This document shows positions 55,125 through 64,000 of a stretch of DNA of 64,000 bases, in pieces. The number at the start of each line of letters is the position of its first letter. The stretch's first letter is position 1. Both the position numbers and the translations under genes were made by a program. A model generated the notes under the pieces. The model saw only the letters and a program-made list of their open reading frames with translations. It searched no databases and was not told the DNA's origin. This DNA is from Cristatella mucedo (Eukaryota > Bryozoa > Phylactolaemata > Cristatellidae), in NCBI GenBank assembly GCA_009760855.2, contig WPIO01000022.1, positions 5,652,501-5,716,500 on the forward strand, in the 5' to 3' direction.

Positions 55125-56774
55125 TGTGTGTGTGTGTATGTGTGTGTGTGCGCGCGCGCGTGTGTGTGTTTCTGTCTGTCTGTCTCTCTCTGTCTCTCCG
55201 TCTCTCTCTCTCTCTCTCTCTGTCTCTCTGTCTCTCTCTGTGTCTGTGTGTGTGTGTGTGTGTCTCTCTCTCCTATAAATGGGGACATGGATCAGTTAAC
55301 AGGCGCTGCGAGGGCAGAACTCAAGCACTCAGCCGGTAGGTAGCTGCGGGCGGCCGGCGGCTCTAGCTGCTGCTGCTGCTGCTGGCGCTGCTGGCGCGCG
55401 GGGCCGCAGCGGGCGCTAGAGCGGCGGGAGAGGACCGCTCGAAGTCTCGTTTAGCCGCTGGCCTAATATTTGGAGGTCTGCGCGGGTCGCTAATCTGTTT
55501 GCTCTGAACTCTTCAAATTCGGCGCGGACAGTCCCTCGGCTCCACAAGCCGACGCTCTGCTGTAGGAGCACTCTGGCGGGCGCCGGCGAGCCGCCGCCGT
55601 AGCTGCGCTACCTGCGGCAGACCTTGCCCCTCCAGCCGGTACCCCGTCCGCAGCCCCGCGAGCCCCGGCGTCCCCCTGGCGTGAGTCGGCGACGCTGCTG
55701 CTGGCTCCGTCGTCATTTAGAGGCCAAGAAAAGCTCGGATGACCGCGACGGCGGCGGCGGCGGCAGGCTAGCTACGTGTCCGCTAAGAGGGACGGGAGAC
55801 AAAAAGACTTGCCAAAAAGAGAGCGCGCGCGCTCGGCCGAGCGAGGGGCCGCCAGCGGAGAACGGGAAGCGAGCGAGCGAGCGAAGCGCGCGAGAGCCGC
55901 GCCGCACTCACCATTTTGCTTATGCAGATCCGCTCCCTTCCTTCCGTGCGAAGCTGACGCAACTCCTAGAGGTCGCCGCTCGCGATCCGAACAGCGCCGA
56001 GGCAGACGCCGACGCAGAGGTCCTCGTAAGCCGCGGATGAACCGGCCAGACAGTCGCGACGGAGACGTGACGTCATCATACTCTCGAAGCCCATTGGCCG
56101 CACGCCGCCCGCTTTCGCCGCCCGGTCCTTCCCACTGTGCGTGCGCTCGCCGCCCCGTCGGCGCTCCCCCGCCTCCGAAGCCCGCTCCCCGTGTCGTTCC
56201 GAGACTTGCGGGCGGAGTCGAGGGAGCTATTGTCGCTCCCGATCGCGAGGGAGCGCGCGATTTCGAACGCCCACCGGCGTGAACGTTTCGAAATCAGCTC
56301 GAAATCGAGTCGAGCGTTGCATTAAATGAAGTCGGAGCGGTTTCTCGAAAGGAAAAGCCTACGAAAGGACTCCGCAAACCCCCGAGGTCAGGTCAGCGAA
56401 CTCACTCGATCGAATCGATTGCAACGTGCCGCCCGCTGGTTTGAGATTATAACTTGCATTTGAGGCCGCGAGGTACGGACCGGAAGCAGACGGCGACCGG
56501 GCCGCTTCAGCACGACAAGGCTGCAGGCGGCTCCTGCGGAGGTGCACAGCGGCGCCGTGCGGCCGCTAGGTCGGCGGCAGCGGCACGGCGATCTGGCGTG
56601 CGTTCGCTGCTGCACGCGTCCAATTGCGATGGCGCGCGCAGCAGCCTGAGACGGTCGCGAGACGAGACGAGACGAGAAGAAGGAGAAGAAGGCATCTTCA
56701 AGCTCAAAAGCACGGCAACGGCCGAACGGCCGCCAGCCAGCGTCGCGCCAGGCCGCCGCGCTTACCTCCGCCAT
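50302..56774 (-). CDS. Myosin regulatory light chain with three alternative N-terminal exons
   Basis: Encodes the EF-hand light chain that wraps the myosin II heavy-chain neck and controls motor activity by phosphorylation and/or divalent ions. Shared exons on the minus strand: 52523-52346, 51110-51032, 50452-50302 (135 aa). Upstream are three phase-0/0 alternatives: 54990-54841 (50 aa), 54058-53996 (21 aa) and 53150-53052 (33 aa). Candidate start exons are 56774-56766 (MAE|) and 55914-55912 (M|). MAE plus the 33-aa exon gives 171 aa, the family's usual size. EF-hand 1 is complete, loop [12 protein letters not shown] (residues 42-53 in that isoform), as needed for the regulatory Ca/Mg site. 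The later EF-hands are degenerate, as usual in RLCs. The end [23 protein letters not shown] resembles molluscan muscle RLCs. It converges on NT5C2, with stop codons 1.2 kb apart. Identity is secure; isoform structure is inferred from sequence. Confidence 0.92.
50453..51031. other. MRLC intron 4
   Basis: Nothing recognised other than a G tract near 50,501-50,509. Confidence 0.4.
51032..51110 (-). CDS. MRLC exon 4
   Basis: Acceptor TTCTTTAG, donor GTAAGT. Encodes [20 protein letters not shown] then GILEEA, the third EF-hand region with a degenerate loop. Confidence 0.95.
51571..51672 (+). mobile_element. SINE-B copy, internally deleted
   Basis: TTAGCCCAGGAGGTACGGTG, CGACCCAGATCGCGGGTTCC, then directly CTCTGCCGCTATACAAATGA and GTCTGTTAAATCAGC. 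The central hairpin region is missing. Confidence 0.75.
52008..52112 (-). mobile_element. SINE-A copy, minus strand, in MRLC intron 3
   Basis: GTAGCGCCCATAGCGCTCAA, TCCTTTACATATGCC, GGGCTGGAACCC (B-box complement) and AAAGGCGAGTGCCTTAACC (A-box arm complement). Confidence 0.7.
52346..52523 (-). CDS. MRLC exon 3 (first EF-hand)
   Basis: Acceptor CCACAACAG after a T-rich tract; donor GTAAAT. Encodes [20 protein letters not shown] then [39 protein letters not shown]. Its phase-0 start accepts any of the three upstream alternatives, each ending in KE. Confidence 0.96.
52524..53051. other. MRLC intron downstream of alternative exon 2-III
   Basis: No further alternative exon was recognised. Confidence 0.4.
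53052..53150 (-). CDS. MRLC alternative exon 2-III (33 aa)
   Basis: Acceptor GTGATTTGCAG, unusual donor GTCAGG, phase 0 at both ends. Encodes [14 protein letters not shown] then [20 protein letters not shown]19 and S20 (in the MAE isoform) occupy the place of the classical light-chain kinase sites. Confidence 0.9.
53996..54058 (-). CDS. MRLC alternative exon 2-II (21 aa)
   Basis: Acceptor CTGATTTGCAG and donor GTCAGG, nearly the same as for 2-III. Encodes RKH then [18 protein letters not shown], phase 0 at both ends. It lacks the basic N-terminal extension, so its kinase site is minimal (RKHTSN). Too short for ORF scans. Confidence 0.85.
54059..54840. other. MRLC intron between alternative exons 2-I and 2-II
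   Basis: No further TSN-type exon recognised. Frames on both strands lack motifs. Confidence 0.4.
54841..54990 (-). CDS. MRLC alternative exon 2-I (50 aa)
   Basis: Acceptor GTGTTGTAG, strong donor GTAAGT, phase 0 at both ends. Encodes [20 protein letters not shown] then [10 protein letters not shown] and [25 protein letters not shown] is the canonical smooth/non-muscle kinase site. The charged Lys/Glu-rich extension is about 17 aa longer than that of 2-III. Confidence 0.9.
55041..55272. repeat. Compound (TC)n/(TG)n/(CG)n/(TCTG)n low-complexity tract
   Basis: TC-rich tract with GTGTGT, CGCGCG and TCTG sections. It lies immediately upstream (on the minus strand) of exon 2-I. Confidence 0.92.
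55273..55911. other. GC-rich DNA between exon 2-I and candidate start exon b
   Basis: CpG-dense, with (CTG)n at about 55,369-55,384. No exon recognised. Confidence 0.35.
55912..55914 (-). CDS. Candidate MRLC start exon b (ATG directly at a donor)
   Basis: On the minus strand AAGCAAAATG is followed at once by GTGAGTGCGG, a strong donor, leaving phase 0. It would give M| joined to any exon 2. Only the 5' UTR of this exon would be non-coding; its upstream limit is unknown. A chance ATG-donor match cannot be excluded. Confidence 0.5.
55915..56765. other. GC-rich DNA between the two candidate start exons
   Basis: CpG-dense, stop-poor on several frames. No motif recognised. Confidence 0.35.
56766..56774 (-). 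CDS. Candidate MRLC start exon a (MAE|)
   Basis: On the minus strand TTTCAG (possible acceptor) is followed by GTGAAAGAAAATGGCGGAG and then donor GTAAGCGC, phase 0. AAAATGG is a good initiation context. MAE/MAD-type starts are usual in this family. If TTTCAG is used, this is a 19-nt exon. Confidence 0.65.
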
Positions 56775-57029
56775 TTTCTTTCACCTGAAACAACACGATC
56801 TCATTAGGCTCGCGGCGCGTGCTCCGCCGCTGCCGAGCGTGCGAAAAAGCGCCATAAACGCCGCAATTAACTGCGTTCCGGAAAGGAAGCTGGCGCCGAG
56901 CCCGCTAAGCGCCACTGAGCGCTCTTTCGGCCCGAGCGCGGGCCATAAAATGCAAAAAGCTGCTTAGACGGGCCCGGCGACCGGAAGCACCGTCTGCGTT
57001 GATGCGACTCCCTCGCTCCTCTTCCTCCC

Positions 57030-57180
57030 ATCTCTCTCCCTCTTTCTCTCTCCCCCTCTCTCCCCCTCTCTCTCTCTCCCTCCTCACTCTCTCTCACTCT
57101 CCCTCCTCACTCTCTCTCTGCCCTCTCTCTCTCTCACTCTCTCGCTCCCCCTCCGCACTCTCTCTCTCGCTCTATCTCAG
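57030..57180. repeat. TC-rich low-complexity tract
   Basis: Imperfect CTCTCTCC / CTCACTCT repeats, in the MRLC 5' intron. Confidence 0.85.
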
Positions 57181-57310
57181 AAAACTCTCTGCCGGCAGAC
57201 GACCTCGAACGCGACCCCGAGTGCCTCGCTTACGTCTCAGTCTCTCGCCACTCGCTCGCTCGCTGGAGAATGCACTCGTTTAGCTCGAGGCTGCCTGGAT
57301 CGTCGCGCCA

Positions 57311-57457
57311 AAGGTACATTATATTTGATATTTCATTTCCTCGTGCTCCCTGAGAGGACTCCCTGACAGTCAGGCACTGTACAAACGCCGCAGGGCTCGA
57401 GCCCGCGACCCTGGTCGTCAAAGGCGTGCAACTTATCCTTGAGCCAAACCAGGGCGC
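57311..57457 (-). mobile_element. SINE-A copy, minus strand, in MRLC 5' intron
   Basis: TGCTCCCTGAGAGGACTCCC, CAGGCACTGTACAAACGCCG, GGGCTCGAGCCCGCGACC (B-box complement), TTGAGCCAAACCAGGGCGCC (A-box arm complement). Confidence 0.78.
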
Positions 57458-58592
57458 CTACAGTAGCAGCGGCGGTGAAACGGCAGACCAAAAACGAGCT
57501 AGACTTGGCAAGCCTGGACTCTAGTTGCAACATTCTTTCTTTTTTTTGAAAAATCGTCGGCGCACACTGCGTGGTGCTGCTAGAATAGTGCGTGGTGCCA
57601 CGGTGTCGGAGCCGAAGGCCGACGCCAACACATCAGCCGGCTACGGAGTAACTAAGCGTACATTAGACAGCAGCGAAGAGCTGGCCTAGCTCGGACGTGC
57701 CCGGATGTGCCGCGGCTGCAGGGAGGCTGGCGAGCGATGTCGCGCAGCTATCGCCCCTTCATTTCCCGCTGAGGCGTCTCGTCGCCAAGTCCTGCCGTTT
57801 CCGGTCTTTCGTCTCGCCATTGTCGCCGCACGGGAGAGCCTCATTCCGACCGCCGAGGCGACACCTTACTACGCACCCATCCATCTCTCTTTAACGACGA
57901 CCGAGCGCTCTCCGTCGAAGGGGCAGCGCGCCCTCTAGCGGCGGACGGCGCCGCAACGATGCGGTCGCCTGATTATACCCAGGGTGAATGCGTCCCGGAA
58001 GAGCGCTGCCCTGTTGCAGCAGCCGACCCATCGACGGTCTCCGGCGCCAGCGTCCTTCACTGCGGCTTGTGACCGCGGTAAGGGACGCTGGCGAGTTTAA
58101 ATTTGCGGCGGCGCAGTTTTTCCGCCAGCGACCTATTGAATCGCACGCGCCGCGCCGTCGCTCGCCGCCTATCGGCACGCCCTCTGACGTCGTGAAAAGG
58201 CCGCCGCTTCGTTTCCCCCACCGGGCGGGTAATTTCGCGCGCACGCCGACCGCCGCCCCTCGCGCGGGCTCGACGGGGCAGTTCGCTCGCGAACTCGCCC
58301 TGTCACGCCCCTGGCATCGCGTTCCTAGCTCTGCGCCCTCGAAAGCAGGTGCTAGCTACTGGCCGGCGGCCGTGACGGAGAGGCGCGATCAAACGGGAAA
58401 TGCGGCCCGCGCGAGCGACGCTGCGAGGGCGGACAGGCCGCCGGCAGCGGCTGGAGCGGCGCTTTTTCTTCGCGACCGGCCACAACTCGCGCTGCAGCTC
58501 GGGCCGCGCTTCGCCTCCTCTCTAGAGCGACGCTGCGAGGGCGAGGCCCGGCAGAGCGCGCGTCAAGGCAGCGCCCGCTCCAGCCCAGTCTC
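57458..58592. other. CpG-rich MRLC 5' intron, unassigned
   Basis: Long Arg/Ala-rich frames on both strands (e.g. 264 codons on + at 57988-58782) follow from GC content. No domain recognised. Confidence 0.35.
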
Positions 58593-58620
58593 CAGCCGCC
58601 CGCCCGCCCGCCCGCCCGCT
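58593..58620. repeat. (CCCG)n microsatellite
   Basis: Six or so CCCG units with a terminal CTCG variant. Confidence 0.85.
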
Positions 58621-58719
58621 CGCGAGCTCGAGGCGGCGACGCGGAGCGCTCGGAGGGGGCCGATCGCGCGGCTTCGCCTTCGTCTTCGCGGCCGCTTCGT
58701 GCGCGGCCGTCCGCCTTAC

Positions 58720-58860
58720 CTGCCGAGTTCCCTGCGGTCCCGAGGATGCAAACGGAAGGCCGCCTGGCTGCAGAAGAACTGAGTCCCTGGCAGAGCTGGC
58801 GAAAGGTTAACGGTGGAGATGGAGGGTAACGCGATACGCGCTCGGTAGCTCGCGCCGCCC
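58720..58860 (-). other. Candidate non-coding first exon of the MRLC gene
   Basis: A strong donor on the minus strand (GGCAG then GTAAGG at 58719) lies about 140-170 bp downstream of a TATATA-containing motif. It would splice to the TTTCAG acceptor at 56785. The 5' end (about 58,860) is a guess from the usual TATA-to-start distance. Confidence 0.4.
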
Positions 58861-58887
58861 GAAACCCGAAGGCCGCAGATGAGCCGT

Positions 58888-58900
58888 AACTATATAAGGC
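58888..58900 (-). promoter_or_regulatory. TATA/CArG-like element, candidate MRLC core promoter
   Basis: Minus strand GCCTTATATAGTT. It reads as a TATA-like box and as one mismatch from an SRF CArG box (CC, six A/T, GG). On the plus strand the same site reads TATATAAGG, so orientation is ambiguous. Confidence 0.35.
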
Positions 58901-59311
58901 AACGACCACTTAAGCAGCTCGACGCTTAACCGATTAATTGCCAGCAGGCCCCCGCCCGTCTTCCGGCCGCCACGCTCGACGCTGAACTTGCAATTTCCAG
59001 ATATGGACAGACGACTCAGCGCCGGCTCGCCGCCGACTCGCTCGCTCTCGCAGTTAGCGCTTGCCGGCCCCTCCCTCGCGCCATCGCCGCGAACAACTCC
59101 AAAACAGCCGAAAAAATAACCTTTTTTTATTGCGCCCACGTTAAGCACGCGCCGACGCCGCCTTGAGGAGGCGCTGGCAAGCCGGGCGCGGGCGAAAGAA
59201 GAGGCTGGAGATGTCGGCGGGGCGTCGGCATCGCTTTTTGCCGACATCCGCTGCGACGGACGTGCCGCCGTTCGCCTCGCGATCGGTACCTGAGTAGACG
59301 CGCTGAGCGAG
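58901..59311. other. CpG-rich upstream region
   Basis: No gene recognised; possible upstream regulatory DNA of the MRLC gene. Confidence 0.3.
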
Positions 59312-59421
<110 letters not shown>

Positions 59422-59539
59422 GACGCTAGCGAGAAACGGAGCCGTTGCCGCGAGCGGTCGACGAGTGAGCGCTCTCACTCTAGTAGGGCGGCGCGGCGGG
59501 AAGTAGCCTCTGCACGTGGCTACGTGCGCATACGCGGAT

Positions 59540-59640
59540 TGATAATAACACTAGCATTAGCGAAGCGCCCTGAGGGAACTAAATTTCTTTCTACGAACTT
59601 GAAATTTCGTGGAAAGGAAGCATGTCAATTGTTTGGTAAT
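59540..59640 (-). mobile_element. LINE-X tail, minus strand
   Basis: GATAATAACACTAGC, then GCGAAGCGCCCTGAGGGAAC and TTTCTTTCTACGAACTTGAA. Diverged from the other copies. Confidence 0.65.
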
Positions 59641-60360
59641 AACGTATACGTATACACCGGAGTATACCGGTATTTCTGCATACTGGTACGTAATATACAC
59701 GCCTGCATATTCTGAGGTATACTAGTACTTCACGCCCTTTCAAAGAAGGCGGGTACGGAAGCGAAGCCGCTTGATAGTAAGTAGGAAGTTGCTGGCTGGT
59801 GTTTTCGGGAGAAGTCATGCCCTAATTACGCCTCCAGCGCCGACTTCTCACCGGCGCTCAGCTTCTCGTTCGCAATTTGGAAGTTCCGCCGCGTTCAGAT
59901 TGAGTTGCATGTTGCCTCGCGTTCGCCGCGGAGAGCGAACCAACAGCTGTGCGGGTGGAGCAGAAAACGGTATGTTCATCTACACGTCCGTTGATTAGGC
60001 AGTTAGGATGGGTAGGACGGCACTTTTAAAAATCCCCTAACTCTTTGAGAGACGCGGGTGCCCCCCCCCCCGTTAAACGTTACTGAACCTAGCAAGTTAC
60101 TTCTCGAGAACGAGGCATTCGCCAGGACGAAAGAAGAGGAGAAACGAAGGGAGATAAGGTCGAAGTCGAAAATATGGAGGCGGCGGCGGCCGCGGAAAGC
60201 AGAAATGAGGAAAAAGGCAGAAGGAAAGTGGAAGGGAGATGGTCAAAAGAGAACGGAAGGAGGCATACAGAGTAGCGCGAGGAAATGAGTAGCGCGAGGA
60301 AATGGAGGATGGTACAGCTCATTGTGGGCGCAGCAAGGACTAGGCCAAGAACGAGGAGTC
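59641..60360. other. Unassigned intergenic sequence
   Basis: A purine-rich Lys/Arg-coding stretch (60,110-60,300) has no domain. A C run lies at 60061-60070. Confidence 0.3.
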
Positions 60361-60780
60361 CGGCATGTTTTTTCAGCCTATTCGCGCCCTCAGGTCCTGT
60401 GTGGACAACAAATTAACTATTCCGTTCCTCCGCTTAAAGACCGTTGGCGACAGAAGCTTTAGCTCTTCAGGTCCTAGACTGTGGAACTCGCTTCCACGAT
60501 TCTTATGTAACGACAACTGCTCTTCTGATGCCGACTATGGCTCATCCTTTTCAGCGGTCCTGAGCTGCTACTTCCATGCTACTCACTACCTCAACTGCTC
60601 TCCTGACTCTGCTATACTTCCCACTTTCTTTGTTTTCGTCTGTTGGCTGCCGAATGCGCACCGAAAGCCGCTTAGGCTTTATGTAAGTTCACTATACAAA
60701 ACTCGCCTGCGTAACACCCACATTGCCTTTATGAATTTGTGGAGTTACAGACGGAGATACATTACATTATATCTTACTAG
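60361..60780 (+). mobile_element. LINE-Y 3' end, plus strand
   Basis: Encodes FFQPIRALRSCVDNKLTIPF then LRLKTVGDRSFSSSGPRLWN, SLPRFLCNDNCSSDADYGSS and FSAVLSCYFHATHYLNCSPD. It ends in GGAGATACATTACATTATAT, the same ATTAC-type tail as the 40.4 kb copy. One open frame covers it, so it is little decayed. Confidence 0.88.
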
Positions 60781-61654
60781 GGGTAGCCGATCCATGCTAA
60801 GATTGTAGCGACGGCTTGGACCGATGATTTGGCCGCCCTTCTGATTTAGGCAGTCCAAATCTAGTTAAAATGCGGACATGTTAGTATTGTTATTCTAAAC
60901 TCTATCCCAAGCGGAGTTAATGCCGCGTCGGTAAGGCTTGGATTGGTTAAAGAAATACGAATGGCTACCCATAACTCATTTTGAGGATATAACTTGAAAA
61001 CAACAATACAGCTGGTGAGCTAGGTAGAATGCCGGCCGCTCAAGTGCACAAAGGGAGCTCTTTGCAGAGAGCTCGTTAGCCAATGCTAGCTAGCCAAAAG
61101 TCAGTGTCATTAAGCGGCCTGGACTACGGTAGGCAAGGACGAACGACGCCCATTGCACAGCAGCACTCTTAGCATATAGACTTCAATATGCATTCGATTC
61201 GGTCGGCGAACATGGCGCCCCATTCAATCTGAATGGGGTAGGTAAGGCATGTCGTATCTCGGCACACGTGACGTAGACACGCAGGAGAATAAGTAGGCCG
61301 ACAGGTGGGTGGGGGGGGGCCGCCGCCGTGCTGCACTGCTCGACGTGCAGACGACTCGCCGAGTTCCAGCATGGCACATAACGCCGACGAGCAAGAGCCG
61401 CCTTGCAATGCGGGCTGCTTGTCAGTGTTAATGCAGCAGCGTCTCGTGCTGCGTGGCAAGCTACTCAAGCGCAAGGAATAGCTTTTAAGACGAACGAACA
61501 GTGCCCAGATCGCGAGAGTGAGGCCGGCAGCTACTGTGGCACATGGGATAGCCGCTCAACTGAACGAGGCCCAGGTCACGCTCGCGGGTGGGGGGAGTGG
61601 GGAGATAAAACGTGACTTGCAGGCAGGACGCAGTCGAGATGAAGCTTTTCCCCT
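60781..61654. other. Unassigned intergenic sequence
   Basis: A G run lies at 61309-61318. Nothing else was recognised. Confidence 0.3.
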
Positions 61655-61840
61655 TGGTCTCAGCCCAGGAGCAAGGTGCTCTGGGCACTTCACGACCCGA
61701 GTCGCGGATCTGAGTTCTGCAGCGGCTACCTTTAATTGCCCCCATCTCGTGAACGGGGTGAAGAAAGGTGGTTGCCGCTAAGGCTTTTCTGCTATTCTAT
61801 AAACGGGTCTGTTGAATCAGCCGACATTTACTTTTACATT
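61655..61840 (+). mobile_element. SINE-B copy, diverged
   Basis: TCTCAGCCCAGGAGCAAGGT, TTCACGACCCGAGTCGCGGA, GGTGGTTGCCGCTAAGGCTT, TTCTGCTATTCTATAAACG and GTCTGTTGAATCAGCC. The B box is decayed. Confidence 0.75.
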
Positions 61841-62149
61841 TAATAAGTCGAACAAACGGTCAATTTCCTGTAAGTTCGAGCAGACACCCTGAGAGACCTT
61901 CAGGGGATGCCGTAAAACGGCAAGGCCACTCCATGTCGTAACAGAACCTGGCTAAGTTCGTCGAGCTCTCATTGCTAAGAGGTGTACAGTTCTGGACAAG
62001 GCTGCAGAATCAAATTTCTTGAACAAATAGACCAGCTCAAGAAGACGCTCAGTTATTATAGGGAAGACGTGCATTTTAACTAAAAACGAACAGTACATGC
62101 GAGAGTTAACCGACACTGTATTTTTGGCTTTTTTATGGCTCTGTCCATC
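61841..62149. other. Unassigned intergenic sequence
   Basis: Nothing recognised. Confidence 0.3.
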
Positions 62150-62252
62150 TACCCTGATAATGCTCCCTTTACCAGCACATAGTAAAGTGCCTAGAAAGCG
62201 ATTACGTTATCTGACTGTGCTATACACGTGTATTATTATTATTATCATTAAT
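62150..62252 (+). mobile_element. LINE-X tail, plus strand, diverged
   Basis: AGTAAAGTGCCTAGAAAGCG, TTATCTGACTGTGCTATACA and (ATT)n. Confidence 0.7.
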
Positions 62253-62476
62253 ACTTGCTACGGTTGCTTGAGTACCCTTCGAAAGACGACCACGAAGTTG
62301 GCACGTTGGATGAATCCGCAGTATCATTGCTGCACAGTATCGAGACAGCAGGCAAGATCATTTAACAGGTAGCCTAGTATACGGCTACGAGCATTTTCCA
62401 CGGCATCTCTCCTTTGAGTGAATTGTAGCAATCTGCCACTTGAATTAACGTCACCGCGTGACCTGCACAGCACTTC

Positions 62477-62507
62477 CATTCCTTACAGCACAAGGCTGTA
62501 AGGAATG
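62477..62507. repeat. Perfect hairpin, 13-bp stem, 5-base loop
   Basis: CATTCCTTACAGC, ACAAG, GCTGTAAGGAATG. No T-run follows and no gene abuts it, so a role is not evident. Confidence 0.85.
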
Positions 62508-63265
62508 CCGTGGAGGCACCTTCAAAGAAAGCACCTCAAGCAAAGCTACAACTACGCCAAGGCTCTGAGCCAACCCCGACGGTGAGCAGCAGCGACTGGC
62601 AGCGTCTCGGTCCTGGCACCTCACTCTGTCCAGGCTGGTTTCAACGAAAGAAAGTCTAGTTTAGTCGCTGCTTTGTTTCAAGCGATGCATACATTTGGCA
62701 ACGAACTTCATAAGACTTCCGGAGGCTAATAATAGGGTGCCTAGCACACGGCTGTAAGCTCATGCTACATAACCCAGGCAGTTATGTATCCCAGTAAAGT
62801 ACCGTATAATAATAATATACCAAGCGGCAAAGCCCACCAACACGTGTCTGCAGACTTAAGCATCGACCATCCAAGATATCTGGACACAGTTACAACGACA
62901 AGAATGACCGGGATGATAAATACAGGCAGAGTGCTTAGCTATAAAGCAGAAATTTGCTGTAACCCCTGCGAACAAATTAACAAGCTACTTAAAAATTAAC
63001 AACAACTCGGCTAACGACAATACAAAAGCAGTACACAAAATGGAGCTCGGCTCAACTTAGCTGCTCCCACGGGTAATATGAAAATACAGGTCGAGGATAT
63101 GTACAGTCACATTTTCGGGACATCTTAGTCGAGCGCATTCCATATTATGGAGGGAGTGCTCACGAAATTACCACGAGCATCAAGGCAAACTGGCTTACAC
63201 AGCTTTTCACTGGCATAGCACGCATGCCAACGGTAAGTAGAATCTTTAGCTTCCATCGGACATTC
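62508..63265. other. Unassigned sequence downstream of the BESS-motif gene
   Basis: Presumably includes the 3' UTR of the minus-strand gene at 63.3 kb. No AATAAA on the minus strand was found near the stop. Confidence 0.3.
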
Positions 63266-63773
63266 CTACTTCTGGGAAGCAGGCAGAGTCTTGCAGGGTA
63301 CTGGTTCATCGAGAGATGTCACCAGGTCTTCCGGAAATCGAGCTTCGTAAATCAGCTGCAACATTCGAACTTTAAGACGCTCTTTGGTCTGTGCTGACAG
63401 GCACTGCATGCTATCCTTTAGACTGAGCAAGAACAGCTCGTCCGAGTCACGTGGTACACAATTTGGCGCCACACTCGGGAACTGCCCACCGCAGCAACCT
63501 GGAGTACTACTGTAGCTGACGTTGCGCCCTTCGTCTTCGAATGACATTTGTGCTGACTCACTCACGAAGTGTTGTCTAGATACATCTGCATCTACGGGAG
63601 CTTGCTGCACGGCGGAAGGACCCAGACGCTGATAAGAAGACGCAGGTGACAGAGACAGAGCCAGAGTGCCAGACGATGACGGTGTGACAGCACCATCAGC
63701 CCTAGCGTCACGGTCCGAGGCGCCAGCAGTAGAAGTAGCACTCGGTGGCGGAGGGCCATCTATGACTTGAACC
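63266..63773 (-). CDS. Last exon of a BESS-motif protein (partial gene)
   Basis: The minus-strand frame is open from an in-frame stop at about 63,802 to the TAA/TAG-type stop at 63266-63268. A likely acceptor is CGTTCCAAG at 63,774. It encodes a low-complexity Ser/Pro/Ala linker (GPPPPSATSTAGASD) and then, near residue 125 of the exon, SDELFLLSLKDSMQCLSAQT followed by KERLKVRMLQLIYEARF. This fits the BESS motif (D-x-x-F-x-x-SL, then conserved L and I/L positions) found at the C-terminus of MADF-BESS transcriptional regulators. The MADF (Myb/SANT-like) DNA-binding exons should lie beyond 64,000. BESS mediates protein contacts. The motif assignment is by pattern, not by profile search. Confidence 0.65.
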
Positions 63774-64000
63774 CTTGGAACGGAGATCGAGTAAAGATAT
63801 TAGCAATGTTGCCGCACAGCACCGTAGTCGTTACCACCACTGAGCAAGAACACACAGAGGACTGAGCATATACATGTCCGAGAAATCCAGCAGCGACTAG
63901 CTAAGTAAGGGTAGAAATGCAAAAGTCAAGGACATCAGCACACGAAAAACCAATGGGACAGGAGCACTCGTTACACGTTAAATGGACTCTTGACATCAAT
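63774..64000. other. Intron sequence of the BESS-motif gene, running off the window
   Basis: No MADF coding block is visible before the edge. Confidence 0.4.

Noticed and set aside
54659-55288. 209-codon minus-strand frame over MRLC exon 2-I
   Set aside because: It is in a different frame from the conserved exon and runs into the dinucleotide tract. The exon's own frame gives the RATSN motif and matching splice phases.
57988-58782. 264-codon plus-strand frame
   Set aside because: Same compositional artefact; lies over the candidate 5' exon and intron of the minus-strand MRLC gene.
58888-58900. Plus-strand promoter from TATATAAGG
   Set aside because: No plus-strand gene follows; kept only as an ambiguous element for the minus-strand gene.

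Overview
The window is nuclear DNA of an invertebrate animal. It has split genes with GT-AG introns of 0.15-8.5 kb, many decayed LINEs and tRNA-derived SINEs, DNA transposons, and very long microsatellites. The standard genetic code fits every exon. The C-terminal half of the myosin light chain resembles molluscan/lophotrochozoan muscle regulatory light chains, so a lophotrochozoan (mollusc, annelid or flatworm grade) is my best guess. That placement is weak, and the species cannot be named from this window.

Layout. 1-16.6 kb holds no protein-coding host gene that I can support. It contains fragments of two non-LTR retrotransposon families, here called LINE-X and LINE-Y, two SINE families, here called SINE-A and SINE-B, a (GA)n array and CpG-rich unassigned DNA. 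16,605-49,070 (+) is a complete 14-exon gene for cytosolic purine 5'-nucleotidase (NT5C2/cN-II family). All exon phases close and the product is 571 aa. Its introns hold most of the repeats, including a 748-bp pure (TG)n, a transposon flanked by a 146-bp (TA)n, and in intron 5 a LINE-X copy interrupted by a LINE-Y copy, a hAT-like element and a SINE-B. 50,055-~58,860 (-) is a convergent gene for a myosin regulatory light chain (MRLC). 59.3-62.5 kb is repeats. 63,266-63,773 (-) is the last exon of a BESS-motif gene that runs off the right edge.

The most interesting result is the MRLC gene. Its shared exons (EF-hand to C-terminus) are preceded by three different phase-0/0 exons in tandem. Each encodes its own version of the same N-terminal segment, with the phosphorylatable T-S-N motif and the first helix ending in K-E. 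Two further candidate start exons (M| and MAE|) lie upstream. This looks like a mutually exclusive exon cassette that could give one gene several light chains with different kinase sites and N-terminal extensions. Automatic ORF calling would miss it, because the three exons are only 63, 99 and 150 nt long.

The mobile DNA also gives a readable insertion history. Paralogous empty sites and target-site duplications date a SINE-B (AAGGG duplication), a hAT-like element (8-bp GCCTAGAG duplication) and a 5'-truncated LINE-Y (18-bp duplication) as younger than the LINE-X copies they interrupt. SINE-A carries the same 3' tail as LINE-X, which suggests that LINE-X machinery mobilised it. All calls were made by eye; no alignment or database search was run.
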